A stretch of 64,000 nucleotides of DNA from an uncultured Lachnospiraceae bacterium (GCA_947169385.1 CAMVPR010000004.1:37774-101773); one strand, 5' to 3'. Counted from the stretch's first letter, positions 52,535 to 61,837 are shown. A program made the numbers and translations. The notes: generated by a model from the letters alone, not told the origin.

Positions 52535-53617
52535 ATGTTAAATGGTAATCCAAACATTCCTCTCATAATTCCGAGTTACGAGCCTGATGACAGACTAATC
52601 AGCCTCCTTAAGGACTTAAGAGATAATGGTTTCGATAATATTATAATAGTAGATGACGGAAGCGGTGAAGAATACCAAAAGTACTTCAACGAAGCGAAAG
52701 ATGTATTTAACTGCACAGTTCTTACTCACCATATCAATCTCGGTAAGGGCCGAGCGTTAAAGAATGCATTTAACTACTGCCTAACCAGCAATTCTGAGCT
52801 TATAGGCTGTGTGACCGCCGATTCCGACGGACAGCATACTCCTAAAGACATAATCAAGGTTATGGACGCATTAACCAAAGAACCCGATAACCTCATATTA
52901 GGTTGCAGAGATTTCTCAACAGGCAACATCCCAAAGAAGAGTTTGTTTGGCAACAATCTAACTAAGCATGTATGTCATTTCTTATGTGGGGTAAATGTCA
53001 CCGATACACAGACAGGTTTGCGCGGAATTCCTAAAGACTATATGACATTTTCTTTGGACACTCCCGGAGAACGCTTTGAGTATGAGACCAGAATGTTAAT
53101 CAATACTAAGAATCACCTTGATATCACTGAGATTCCGATAGAGACGGTATATGATTCAAAGGAGAATCATCAGACACATTTTGATCCAATCAAGGATTCA
53201 ATAAGGATATACAGTATATTCGGAAGTATTTTCATAAAATACATAATGTCTTCGCTTTCGTCTTGTGTGCTAGACCTTTTGCTGTTCGCAGTATTCTGTA
53301 AAGTGTTTAATTCTATATATCCGGGAATGTATATAACTGTAGCCACAGTATGTGCAAGAGTTATATCAGCTACCTACAATTACATAATCAATTATGTATT
53401 CGTTTTTAAAAGTAATGAGAACAAGCAGTTAGCATTTGTCAAATACACAGGATTAGCTATAGTTCAGATGAGCTTAAGCGCTCTGTTTGTAAGTATGCTG
53501 GTTGTTGCTTTTTCTAATGTTCCGGAAGTTATAATCAAAATGATCGTAGACACGATACTGTTCTTCATTAGCTACTATGTTCAACATGAACTTATATTTA
53601 AAGTAAAAAGGGGGTGA
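52535..53617 (+). CDS. Glycosyltransferase family 2 fused to GtrA-like membrane domain
   Basis: 360 residues. Residues 1-225 are a polyprenyl-phosphate glycosyltransferase of the DPM1 type: IPLIIPSYEPDDRLISLLKDL, IIIVDDGSGEEY, NLGKGRALKNAFNY, the metal-binding TADSDGQHTPKDI and DTQTGLRGIPKDY. Residues 230-360 carry four hydrophobic segments of a GtrA-like domain (YIMSSLSSCVLDLLLFAVFCKVF, ARVISATYNYIINYVFVFKS). It should load a sugar on a lipid carrier and help flip it. It converges on the exosortase operon with a 16-bp gap, and may supply its lipid-linked sugar, which is inference. Confidence 0.92.
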   Translation: MLNGNPNIPLIIPSYEPDDRLISLLKDLRDNGFDNIIIVDDGSGEEYQKYFNEAKDVFNCTVLTHHINLGKGRALKNAFNYCLTSNSELIGCVTADSDGQHTPKDIIKVMDALTKEPDNLILGCRDFSTGNIPKKSLFGNNLTKHVCHFLCGVNVTDTQTGLRGIPKDYMTFSLDTPGERFEYETRMLINTKNHLDITEIPIETVYDSKENHQTHFDPIKDSIRIYSIFGSIFIKYIMSSLSSCVLDLLLFAVFCKVFNSIYPGMYITVATVCARVISATYNYIINYVFVFKSNENKQLAFVKYTGLAIVQMSLSALFVSMLVVAFSNVPEVIIKMIVDTILFFISYYVQHELIFKVKRG

Positions 53618-53633
53618 AACCACCCTCTTTTCT

Positions 53634-54095
53634 CTATCTTAAACATTCGTCAATTACTAGGTCCATAATCTCCATAACCGCAGTTTTAGAAAAATCATTG
53701 ATATCGTTCATATACTCATCAGAATCGGTAAAATCAACTATATATCCCCTGGTCGGAGTCTCCTTGCCCTCGATTCTTACAAGCCTTGCTCCCAAATCAT
53801 GAATAATCTCACTCAAAGGTCCTGCAAACTGATCAACAATATTCTCAAGCGTTGGAATAATAATATCAAACGGAGAAACATCGTTCATAAGCTTATCTTG
53901 GTACGGTTCTAAGAATCCTTCAATCCTCTCCTCAAACTTTCTAAATTCCATAAATGTACGCTTATTAATGAGAATATCAATCGTAATCTCCCACGTGTGT
54001 GGATGTTCCTGGCCCTTCTTACCATCAAACACAACATAGTGCAATGCATTCAAATAAAACTTAAATCTATACTCTCTAAAAATCTGATTAGACAT
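53634..54095 (-). CDS. 6-pyruvoyl-tetrahydropterin-synthase-related protein (second copy)
   Basis: 153 residues, last gene of the exosortase operon, four bases after the sensor-like gene. PTPS-fold signs: FKFYLNALHYVVF, EHPHTWEITIDILI and RIEGKETPTRGYIVDF. Three His (19, 31 and 33) sit where the zinc ligands of QueD/PTPS lie, and the Glu of the ETP motif is kept. The catalytic Cys before HxH is absent. It is therefore not an ordinary QueD. Family knowledge: small PTPS-related proteins (TIGR03112-like) co-occur with XrtG. The role there is unknown. Confidence 0.85.
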   Translation of the reverse strand: MSNQIFREYRFKFYLNALHYVVFDGKKGQEHPHTWEITIDILINKRTFMEFRKFEERIEGFLEPYQDKLMNDVSPFDIIIPTLENIVDQFAGPLSEIIHDLGARLVRIEGKETPTRGYIVDFTDSDEYMNDINDFSKTAVMEIMDLVIDECLR

Positions 54096-54099
54096 TCAA

Positions 54100-55137
54100 T
54101 CACCTCTTAATCTCCGGAAGAATCATTCTTAATTCTTCAAATGTGTAAAATGTTTTGTACTCCTCAACTCTTGCATGCTTAAGGCTGAAGAATATATCTT
54201 TCTCCGAATAAGTAAGATCACCATGATCCAAAACAAGAATAATCAGCTCGTCATTGTCCTTATTCTTAAACCTGATAGAATTCTTACCAAACAAGAGATT
54301 AGTGGCATCAAAAGCCCTAAATTCACCGTTATCTGTTTTGCATGACACTCTCGCGTAAAAAATCGGTAGCACTCCGCTTCTCTTAGAAAGTCTCTCAACA
54401 AACTCGTCAAGCAAATCAACTGAGAACACATTTCTTCTTGAATCGTAGATATTCCTCTCCTCAAGCTGCGCATTCAGCTTTTCAACCGAGGTGGCAAGTT
54501 CCTTTTCATTAGCAAGCGTTTCATTATACTTAGCCATGAGATTGACATTCTTCTGCGTAAGCAAAATAGGAGTGATAATAAGTATACATATAATAAAAAC
54601 GATAATGATAACAAGCTCAACCTTTGAACTTAAGAAAATGTTATTGTCAAGGAAGATTGTCTCATTAGTCAAAAGACAAAGCTCATAATCATTGCCGTTA
54701 TATTCAAACATAGTTCCTGAAGCAATATAACTTATACCGTTAACCTCTATCGTCTCATGTATAATTCTTCCAAATGTCAACTTATCTACAAATGCCTTAG
54801 CTGACTCTGAATTATAGTAGTTATCAGAAGAAAATGACTTGTACTTGTCGGTCTCTAATACATCCTTTACGAAAAGGATTGACTCACCCTTAGAAAAAGT
54901 CCAGTATCTGCTGGTAGATGAATTAAGCGTACTCAAGATATTGCTTATAATTTCATCATCAGACCTGTCCTTCTCCAAGTTAATCTGATCAAGAACCAAT
55001 TGTACATAGTTATCCTGCTGAACCGAGCATACATCAAGAAGTCCTTTCTCATAACGTGAAAGGGCATACCATGATATAACCGCCGCCAAAGCAGCTAATA
55101 TTAATGTAATTGTAGTAACTTTAAACATTTTACTCAT
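54100..55137 (-). CDS. Two-TM sensor-like protein with degenerate cyclase-like domain
   Basis: 345 residues. TM1 (about 7-26) and TM2 (about 175-196) bracket an extracellular CACHE-like domain (DNYVQLVLDQINLEKD through YELCLLTNETIFL). A coiled coil follows (NETLANEKELATSVEKLNAQLEERN). The C-terminal domain (about 240-345) has the strand-helix order of a GGDEF fold (DLLDEFVERLSKRSGVLPIFYARVSC, DELIILVLDHGDLTYSEKDIFFSLKHARVEEYKTF) but no GGDEF motif. It is probably a regulator or receptor inside the exosortase operon. Its start overlaps the glycosyltransferase end by 8 bp. Confidence 0.8.
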   Translation of the reverse strand: MSKMFKVTTITLILAALAAVISWYALSRYEKGLLDVCSVQQDNYVQLVLDQINLEKDRSDDEIISNILSTLNSSTSRYWTFSKGESILFVKDVLETDKYKSFSSDNYYNSESAKAFVDKLTFGRIIHETIEVNGISYIASGTMFEYNGNDYELCLLTNETIFLDNNIFLSSKVELVIIIVFIICILIITPILLTQKNVNLMAKYNETLANEKELATSVEKLNAQLEERNIYDSRRNVFSVDLLDEFVERLSKRSGVLPIFYARVSCKTDNGEFRAFDATNLLFGKNSIRFKNKDNDELIILVLDHGDLTYSEKDIFFSLKHARVEEYKTFYTFEELRMILPEIKR

Positions 55138-56503
55138 CGTAATTAATCGCCTTTCTTATAGCAAAAATCGGCTTTCCTAAGGTGCGAAACACCGCTTTTA
55201 ATTCATTTGCAAATGCCTTCCTCTCGTCTTTAAGTCCCATAACCTTCCAGGCACTCGTGGTGTTGATACTATTGACGATACCCATAACTCTGTAGAAGAA
55301 TACAAGAAGCTGGAAGAATGGAAGCACCAAAACCACCCACCACTGTTTCAAGTAGTAAGACCGAATATCCGGGAACTCCTTTAGAAACTTCTGAATTGAG
55401 TTAAAATACGCATATCCTACGATAACATATACAACTGTCATTACAACCATCGCAAATATTGTCATATTGATTGCAACGCCCATCCCAAGAAAGCAAAACA
55501 TCGCTATATACCATATAAGTCTCGGAAATGCAAATGTATGGTCATAAATAAGAGTTCTTACATTGATATTGGTAAGAATACTCGCAGGAGAAAAACCTCT
55601 ATCCATAAACATCTTGGCAACCTCTAAGCTTCCCCTCTGCCAGCGCTGCCTCTGGGTGTAAAGCTTATCCATCCCTTCAATAGGATCAGTCACAAATATC
55701 GCATTATCGCAAAGTCTTATCTTCTGATTTAGATTCTCTCTCATCTGAAATGTTATGTGCGTATCTTCAGCAATAGTGGTTGTGTTATATAGAAACGACC
55801 TGTGTACTGCCGATTTCCTAAATGCAGAAAATGCACCTGATAAAGTATACATTTCATCATTCTCAGACGCATAACTTCTACCGGCAAGAAACGCTTGCGC
55901 GTACTCCATGTATTCAAGTTTCCTTAGCAGTCTAGGCAAGAAAGACTTATACTTTCCGATAGCATTAGCATCAGTAAGTATCGCTCCTGTCATACAACCA
56001 ATTGAAGTGTCATATTCAAATAGCTTAATCATATTGGTTAATGCATGTGGTTCTAACAGTCCATCACTGTCGATATTGATAATATACTTACCGGTACTGT
56101 TATAAAGTGCAAGGTTAAGTGCTCTTGACTTACCCTGTCTGGCATTGAGCCACTGCATACGAAGATCAGGAAATTCCTTCTGGCATTCCGTATATACTTT
56201 AAAAGAGTCATCCTTGGTCATGTTATTAACCAAATATATCCTTATCTTATCGTTGTCGTAAGTACTGTCGTATATTGACTTTACACAATTATAAAGTGTA
56301 TCTGATGAGTTATAAACAGGGATTATAACCGACAAATCAGGATATTGAACCGGCTCAGGTATGAGTTTATTAATCCTTCTCTTCTTATATAGTGTTCTTG
56401 CATTTCTTATAAAAGGAAGAACCTCCGCCAATATCGGAATTATAATCCAAGCACTCCAAAAGAGGATTGACTCACCAAGTTTCATTAAGAAATCGCTCAT
56501 CAT
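55130..56503 (-). CDS. Membrane glycosyltransferase of the XrtG-associated type
   Basis: 457 residues. N-terminal TM (about 10-32), then a GT-A domain: DLSVIIPVYNSSDTLYNCVKSI, YLVNNMTKDDSF, NARQGKSRALNLALYNSTGKYIINIDSDGLLEPHAL, FRKSAVHRSF, AEDTHITFQMRE and the QxxRW-type QRQRWQRGSLEVAK. Three or four C-terminal TM segments resemble processive synthases such as PgaC. Its start codon overlaps the exosortase stop (TAATG), so translation is coupled. Family knowledge: a TIGR03111-like glycosyltransferase accompanies XrtG. It may glycosylate the sorted protein or build a linked glycan. Confidence 0.9.
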   Translation of the reverse strand: MMSDFLMKLGESILFWSAWIIIPILAEVLPFIRNARTLYKKRRINKLIPEPVQYPDLSVIIPVYNSSDTLYNCVKSIYDSTYDNDKIRIYLVNNMTKDDSFKVYTECQKEFPDLRMQWLNARQGKSRALNLALYNSTGKYIINIDSDGLLEPHALTNMIKLFEYDTSIGCMTGAILTDANAIGKYKSFLPRLLRKLEYMEYAQAFLAGRSYASENDEMYTLSGAFSAFRKSAVHRSFLYNTTTIAEDTHITFQMRENLNQKIRLCDNAIFVTDPIEGMDKLYTQRQRWQRGSLEVAKMFMDRGFSPASILTNINVRTLIYDHTFAFPRLIWYIAMFCFLGMGVAINMTIFAMVVMTVVYVIVGYAYFNSIQKFLKEFPDIRSYYLKQWWVVLVLPFFQLLVFFYRVMGIVNSINTTSAWKVMGLKDERKAFANELKAVFRTLGKPIFAIRKAINYDE

Positions 56504-57129
56504 TACCCCTCCTGCTTCTTGTCAGCATTTGTCTTGTCGGAAGAATAACCGAAACCTCCAAGGCGCATGCTAAGCACCTGTTGTCTTGTAAATACATAGA
56601 AATAAAACAAAACAATGAACACATAGAAGAATACCTTACCTATTATGTTATGTGCTATCGAATATGCTCCATTACCTCCAAAATGAATAACCTCACATAT
56701 AATGATTATTCTTACCGAGTTAATAAATATAATATATAAGAATCCCACAACGGACATTACTATCTTCTGATAATTAGTAAACACACTAAAGAAGAATATC
56801 CATGATATATAGAGGAGAATCTCAATAATACCGGAACACTCAAAATCAATTCTAAGCGTGATATACTCTCCCTTAACCGTCTCTATAAAAATGATGCCGT
56901 ACTTAAAATATGACTCAAAAGTTCCTGTAATCCTTCCAACAAGTCCGGCGATGGCTGCGACAAACTGTGACAAAGGCTCCATAAGAACAGGCATAAGCAC
57001 AACTATCGAAATAACAAAAAGTCCTATAACTCCAATAATCGTATACCAGCCCTTTAGCTTAGCTCTTTTTAGTATTATAAGTAGTGCTATCCACAAGAAG
57101 CAGACAGCAATTTTAATTCCTAAAAGCAT
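56503..57129 (-). CDS. xrtG: Exosortase family protein XrtG
   Basis: 208 residues with about seven hydrophobic segments. It carries the exosortase/archaeosortase catalytic trio: Cys98 in FECSGIIEILLY, Arg140 in FINSVRIIIIC and His160 in SIAHNIIGKVFFY. These enzymes are predicted Cys transpeptidases that cut C-terminal sorting tails and attach the protein to an envelope molecule. The Gram-positive version XrtG is rare and found with a specific glycosyltransferase and PTPS-like proteins, exactly the neighbours here. The C-terminal 25 residues are hydrophilic. It follows the candidate substrate gene after a hairpin. Confidence 0.9.
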   Translation of the reverse strand: MLLGIKIAVCFLWIALLIILKRAKLKGWYTIIGVIGLFVISIVVLMPVLMEPLSQFVAAIAGLVGRITGTFESYFKYGIIFIETVKGEYITLRIDFECSGIIEILLYISWIFFFSVFTNYQKIVMSVVGFLYIIFINSVRIIIICEVIHFGGNGAYSIAHNIIGKVFFYVFIVLFYFYVFTRQQVLSMRLGGFGYSSDKTNADKKQEG

Positions 57130-57152
57130 AACTTACCACCATAACATCCAAA

Positions 57153-57190
57153 AATACATAAATACGCCGAGGAGCATCTCCTCAGCGTAT
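57153..57190 (-). terminator. Hairpin between sorted-protein gene and xrtG
   Basis: 13-bp stem (ATACGCTGAGGAG / CTCCTCGGCGTAT, one G-T pair, 57162-57190) with a 3-nt loop, followed on the minus strand by TTATGTATTTTT. It should reduce transcription into xrtG relative to the substrate gene. Confidence 0.75.
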
Positions 57191-57220
57191 CAAGATACTT
57201 AATTCAATCAATGAAAATGC

Positions 57221-58906
57221 TTATTCAACTGCATCCTCTCTTCTCTTTCTTCTTGCAGCAATCTTGCTAAGACCATATGCAAAGATTACACAGCCTAACG
57301 CAGCAGGTAATCCACCGGTTGATACTCCAGCTGTATCTATAACCTCATCACCGATTCGCTTATAAACGCTACCTACGACTCTAAGATCAGTTGCATCTAA
57401 TCCGAAGAACTTAGCTAACGTCTCAGAATCAATAGACCATTCCATCTCAGCAGACTCGTCTGTTAAAGTAAGATATGTCTTACCAAAACAGATATCATGG
57501 TCATTTAGATTATTGATATTAGCGCTCTTACCCCAACATCCTGTATCAAATATATAAAACTCATATGTACCATTAGGAAGATTCTCTCTCTGAGGTTCCC
57601 AGTTAATATTGCCGGCCGAATCAACAGCGGCTACTCTCCACTCCATGTCGTAATTGTTATTAACAATTGTATGAACACCGAAAAGTAAATCTCCACCACC
57701 ACTATTAATATGTCTTGGGTGATTGGTTTCAACGTGTCCTAAAACCTCATTGTCTGCAAGATGAATTGCAGCATGAGAATCTACGATTCTCTGACTTGTT
57801 CCTGCTGTATCGTACTCAATAACCGAGTGAGGAAACCACTCCCAATCAGAGTAACTGTAATCATAGGTAATCTCTCCGACATCATTGATTTCTTTAGCCT
57901 GAATATCCTTAACATCTGAAAATGTAGGCTCACCCAGATAATATCCAAAACTTACCGAACCGTTATTCTTAGGAAGCTCGGCAGCCGGAATCTTAATCTC
58001 CCACTCTGTTCCGGTTCTTGTAGACTCAATACCATCTATTCCGGAAGCGCTACCATCATTGTTAAGTTTGAATATAACCTGTTTACCGGTCGCATTACTC
58101 ACAATCGAATACTTACCGTTGTTGTTAGGCCCTGACCATGCAGCACCACCGTAACCACTGTTATCTTGAAGATATATATATAAATCTCCGTCAAATACAA
58201 TAGCGGACTTGATTACATTATTAGTACCTGTCTTGGTTCCTACGAAGTCTACCTTAGCGATTGAATCCCAATCAGAAAAATCTCCGTCAATAACGATTCC
58301 TTTACTGTAGTCTGAAACTTCAGGGGTGGTCTCATCTTCCGTTACATCACTCTCAGTGGAATCTGTCTCTGTAGAAGCTTCTGTACTCTCTGCCTCTGTT
58401 ACTTCTGCCTCCGTGGCCTCTGTAGTCTTCTCTTCTTCTGTCTTAGGAGCCTCCGTTGCTGGGGCTTCAGTTACCTCCTCAGACTTAACTTTAATAGTCT
58501 TGTCCTCGTCATTATACTTAACAGTAAGGCTTGAAGGATCATTAAAGTAAGACAAAGGAATCTTAGCGGTAACCTTCTGACCATAGTCTTCATCCACATG
58601 AGATATACTAGCGCCATTGATATCTTGGTAATTATTGCCTTTAATTTCACTAGCTCCCCATGTTATTGTCAATGTATAATTGTCATTATCTGTTTCAATA
58701 TTCAAAGGATAAGCATTGAACTTAGAATCATACCCTCCCCAATCCTGTTTATTGTTCGCTTTAACAGTAAACACAAGGTAATCACCTGAAACCACTGCAC
58801 TCCATGACTTTACAAAATCATCCTTGGCGCTTACCTTGACGCTTCCTGCAAATGCTATTGTAGCTATATAGACAAATGACATCATAATCGCTATTATCTT
58901 CTTCAT
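57221..58906 (-). CDS. Secreted protein with Firmicu-CTERM-like sorting tail; candidate XrtG substrate
   Basis: 561 residues. Signal peptide (IIAIMMSFVYIATIAFAG, cleavage near VSA). An N-terminal beta domain (about 27-140), a Thr/Glu/Ala/Ser-rich linker (about 145-195, possible O-glycosylation region), then a domain opening with GIVIDGDFSDWDSI, of the CBM9/DOMON-like kind, and a further beta domain (EVLGHVETNHPRHINSGGG onward). The C-terminus is a sorting signal: short polar stretch AGVSTGGLP, hydrophobic AALGCVIFAYGL and basic AARRKRRE. This layout fits the Firmicu-CTERM (TIGR04145-like) tail. It is the only such protein in the window and sits directly upstream of xrtG. Confidence 0.88.
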   Translation of the reverse strand: MKKIIAIMMSFVYIATIAFAGSVKVSAKDDFVKSWSAVVSGDYLVFTVKANNKQDWGGYDSKFNAYPLNIETDNDNYTLTITWGASEIKGNNYQDINGASISHVDEDYGQKVTAKIPLSYFNDPSSLTVKYNDEDKTIKVKSEEVTEAPATEAPKTEEEKTTEATEAEVTEAESTEASTETDSTESDVTEDETTPEVSDYSKGIVIDGDFSDWDSIAKVDFVGTKTGTNNVIKSAIVFDGDLYIYLQDNSGYGGAAWSGPNNNGKYSIVSNATGKQVIFKLNNDGSASGIDGIESTRTGTEWEIKIPAAELPKNNGSVSFGYYLGEPTFSDVKDIQAKEINDVGEITYDYSYSDWEWFPHSVIEYDTAGTSQRIVDSHAAIHLADNEVLGHVETNHPRHINSGGGDLLFGVHTIVNNNYDMEWRVAAVDSAGNINWEPQRENLPNGTYEFYIFDTGCWGKSANINNLNDHDICFGKTYLTLTDESAEMEWSIDSETLAKFFGLDATDLRVVGSVYKRIGDEVIDTAGVSTGGLPAALGCVIFAYGLSKIAARRKRREDAVE

Positions 58907-58935
58907 ATATCCATCACCTTCCTAAATATAATAAC

Positions 58936-59304
58936 TTACGGCGTATCCGTAATAATGTATGTTCTAAGTGGCGTCTCACCGATTGTAAATCTGTGAATAG
59001 TCATATTATTAACCGAAAGTCTTCTGTGAACCTCCGCATATATAACCTCACCTATATTCTCAACGGTAGGATTACCGTTAAACTCCGGTAAATCGTTTAT
59101 GTACTTTTTATCATAACGCATTAGGACGCTTTTTACAACATTTTCTAAGTCGCTAAACGAAAGAAATCTTGAAGAATTCGCACTTACAACCATGCCAATC
59201 TCTAGCGTATGGTCATGTGCGTTAACTATTCCTCCGCTCGCACTGTGACTTATCTCGATAAAGAATCCTAATGTGTATTTAGCTTTGCTGCTTAACTCTC
59301 TCAT
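58936..59304 (-). CDS. 6-pyruvoyl-tetrahydropterin-synthase-related protein (first copy)
   Basis: 122 residues, about the length of a single QueD domain. GFFIEISHSASGG, NAHDHTLEIGMVV and FTIGETPLRTYII mirror the PTPS fold. His20, His30 and His32 match the zinc ligands and the ETP glutamate is kept; the catalytic Cys of QueD is missing. No other queuosine or folate genes are near. Its start overlaps the upstream membrane protein gene by 26 bp and there is no clear ribosome site, so coupled translation is likely. It differs greatly from the 153-residue copy at 53634-54095. Confidence 0.85.
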   Translation of the reverse strand: MRELSSKAKYTLGFFIEISHSASGGIVNAHDHTLEIGMVVSANSSRFLSFSDLENVVKSVLMRYDKKYINDLPEFNGNPTVENIGEVIYAEVHRRLSVNNMTIHRFTIGETPLRTYIITDTP

Positions 59305-61771
59305 CTTTGGAGGTATTCTCCTCTCTCTTACTAGAAAACCTGATATACAGGTAACTCAATATCAACCCAAGTAGAGTAACTAACACTCCGCCTATTAAAT
59401 GTGGATAACGGTAGTCAATCTTAGTAACTCCCTTGTCTACATAAAGCAAATTATTATTGTGCTTAAATGCCCCCTCTTTATATATATCGTGATAAGAGAT
59501 TGTTGTATTAACATCATCCGCATTGCTTTTTATAATTACTCCTTCAGAATAGTAAGTGATGTCGAGTGGCACCACTCTCCTCGCAGGCAGCATATTACTG
59601 TTGAGCTTAAAAAGATTGTTCAGCAACTCATTAATACTTGCATCCTTAGTAAGTGACAGATAATAAGGCAATCCTAATCCGATAAATGTTATGTTATCAT
59701 TGTAAACAGTTCCACAATAATCCAGAGTTAGATCATTGTCTCTAAAGTATCCTGTAACCTTATCGAGTCCATTAAGATAATGTGTCTGCCAGTTGGCATA
59801 CTCTTTAGGGAATAGATCACAGTCCATCCATCCAAGCTTCTCATCATAAAGCAACGGATATCCATTGTTAAATGATATAACCTGAGCGCTAACTCCAAGG
59901 AACGAACTAATCCTCTCCTTCTTATCCTCAGGAACAGTATCGCCGACAATTATAAATCTTATACCTTTATCACTTAGATCCTTGACAAGCTGCTCGGCCT
60001 CTGCCTTGTCATCATATGTAAAACCTGACAAGAATACAAATTCAAATCTCTTTAAATCATCATAGGTATAATGATTGATATTGGTATCCGTAGTCTCCAT
60101 AATACAAGGATAGTTAAGAGCAAGAGTATTGGCTGACGAGCCTATAGCCACACCTCTATATGCTGTAACAGTTCCCCATGACTTATATTCAACGTTGAGT
60201 TTAAACAGATACCATCCATCATTTGAATCTTTAAGCAGATATCCCGAACGACTCGCAGCTCCTAAAAGCATATTGTAATCGATGTCCTCGCTATACTCCA
60301 TCTTAAGCGCTGATCTCTTTATAAGAACCGTGTCATTACCAAGTTCCTTAAGCCTGTCAAACATGTATAGGTAGTATCCCTGCTCAAGTGAATAATTAAC
60401 CTGAGTAATATTAAATGAAGTTGCCGCTGCTTCCCAACCTGCACCAAACATTGACTTGGTCTTGCCGTCATACTCTGCAGTAAGATAAGCTCCCTCTGCA
60501 CCTAATGCTGCAAGATCAAGCAGAGCAAGTCTCTGATTAGTTATGCTCTTAGCTTCATCTATAAGGTTCTCACTTGCACGTGCGCTTAGTCTCTCATTGG
60601 CCGAAACTTCACTCCTTTCACCGTATATGAAATACCAGGAAGGAATACTGTCAATCAACAATAAAGCGCACATCAGAACAATCATGTACTTCTTCAGTGT
60701 CTTCCAGAACATAAAACTCATAAACATGAAGCATAACGCAATAGAGATGAATCTTACCATCCATAAAAAACCGCTTCCCGGAAGTATCTTCACAAAGTAG
60801 TACGCCTCGTTGGATGTAAGTAGAAGAATGAGTAAAGCATTTATGAAACCTGCTTCTTGCTCTTTCCTACTGCCTATAATTCCAACAACAATCAGTATAA
60901 GCGCTGCCAATCCAAAATAGAAAGTATCAATATTCGTTGTTATTCTATAGAAAGGATTAAGAGTCTCAAACAACGACTTAAAGAATATCCTAAGCTTACC
61001 ATCGCTGTCAGATGCGGACATTCCGCCATATAGTGACGGTATCATATATATTCCCGTTACTAAAAAGCCCAAGATGATAGCTGTCAATATCTTAAGACTC
61101 TTTATTATCATACCACCATTGATTATACAATAGATAACCATAAATGATACCGTAGCTAGAATAACCATTCCGCCGTAACCTAAGTGACACATCACTATAA
61201 GAACAGTTGTGATAATAATTCCAATAAGTTCATAAGTCTTGTTGTTAAGATAATAATTATATATACAGAATATATAAAGTGGCAAAAACACCATTGAAAG
61301 TGCTCTTGGGAGATTGCCTTCTCCAAACAAAGCATACAGGTTATTAGGAGCGATGAACCACAGAATTCCAATCACACAACCAAGAACCGGTCTCTTCATT
61401 CTTCCACCGATATACGCCCATGTTACCGAACCTGCAACAAATACAAACGCAACATACACTATGTAACCATTAAAAATGTCACCATCGCATAGATAGTTGA
61501 AAAAAGCCATAAGATATGCAGTAAACCATGGCCAATATCTCAACAGTTCTACTCCGTTATACCAATACTGATTAAGTAAAGGGAAGAAATCCGCCTTGCA
61601 GATTGACTCATACACATACTGACCACGATATACATGATACATGGTATCTGACCCCGACGGGTATATACCATTATTAGAAATCAAAGCAGTTATAAGATAT
61701 GTTAACCCACAAATAATCAGCGCATATACTAAATATATAATTGTATACTTAACCCAATTCTTATTCTTCAT
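59279..61771 (-). CDS. Large polytopic membrane protein, PTPS-related (PF10131-like)
   Basis: 830 residues. About 12 hydrophobic segments fill residues 10-380, with an extracellular-type loop after the first TM (YPSGSDTMYHVYRGQYVYESICKADFFPLLNQYWYNGVELLRYWPWF). Residues 390-790 are a large extracytoplasmic domain (GAEGAYLTAEYDGKTKSMFGAG, GIRFIIVGDTVPEDKKER). One final TM and a basic tail close it (LIGGVLVTLLGLILSYLYIRF). The layout resembles GT-C glycosyltransferases and the PF10131 '6-pyruvoyl-tetrahydropterin synthase related' membrane family. It is the first gene of the exosortase operon. Confidence 0.85.
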   Translation of the reverse strand: MKNKNWVKYTIIYLVYALIICGLTYLITALISNNGIYPSGSDTMYHVYRGQYVYESICKADFFPLLNQYWYNGVELLRYWPWFTAYLMAFFNYLCDGDIFNGYIVYVAFVFVAGSVTWAYIGGRMKRPVLGCVIGILWFIAPNNLYALFGEGNLPRALSMVFLPLYIFCIYNYYLNNKTYELIGIIITTVLIVMCHLGYGGMVILATVSFMVIYCIINGGMIIKSLKILTAIILGFLVTGIYMIPSLYGGMSASDSDGKLRIFFKSLFETLNPFYRITTNIDTFYFGLAALILIVVGIIGSRKEQEAGFINALLILLLTSNEAYYFVKILPGSGFLWMVRFISIALCFMFMSFMFWKTLKKYMIVLMCALLLIDSIPSWYFIYGERSEVSANERLSARASENLIDEAKSITNQRLALLDLAALGAEGAYLTAEYDGKTKSMFGAGWEAAATSFNITQVNYSLEQGYYLYMFDRLKELGNDTVLIKRSALKMEYSEDIDYNMLLGAASRSGYLLKDSNDGWYLFKLNVEYKSWGTVTAYRGVAIGSSANTLALNYPCIMETTDTNINHYTYDDLKRFEFVFLSGFTYDDKAEAEQLVKDLSDKGIRFIIVGDTVPEDKKERISSFLGVSAQVISFNNGYPLLYDEKLGWMDCDLFPKEYANWQTHYLNGLDKVTGYFRDNDLTLDYCGTVYNDNITFIGLGLPYYLSLTKDASINELLNNLFKLNSNMLPARRVVPLDITYYSEGVIIKSNADDVNTTISYHDIYKEGAFKHNNNLLYVDKGVTKIDYRYPHLIGGVLVTLLGLILSYLYIRFSSKREENTSKDERVKQQS

Positions 61772-61808
61772 TTCTTAATCCATTCATAACCTACTATACA
61801 CCAATTTT

Positions 61809-61837
61809 ATTGTACTATGTATGCCATTAAGATTCAA
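61809..61837 (-). promoter_or_regulatory. Promoter of the XrtG operon
   Basis: TTGAAT (61832-61837) and TACAAT (61809-61814) with a 17-bp spacer on the minus strand, about 30 bases upstream of the first start codon. Confidence 0.75.
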
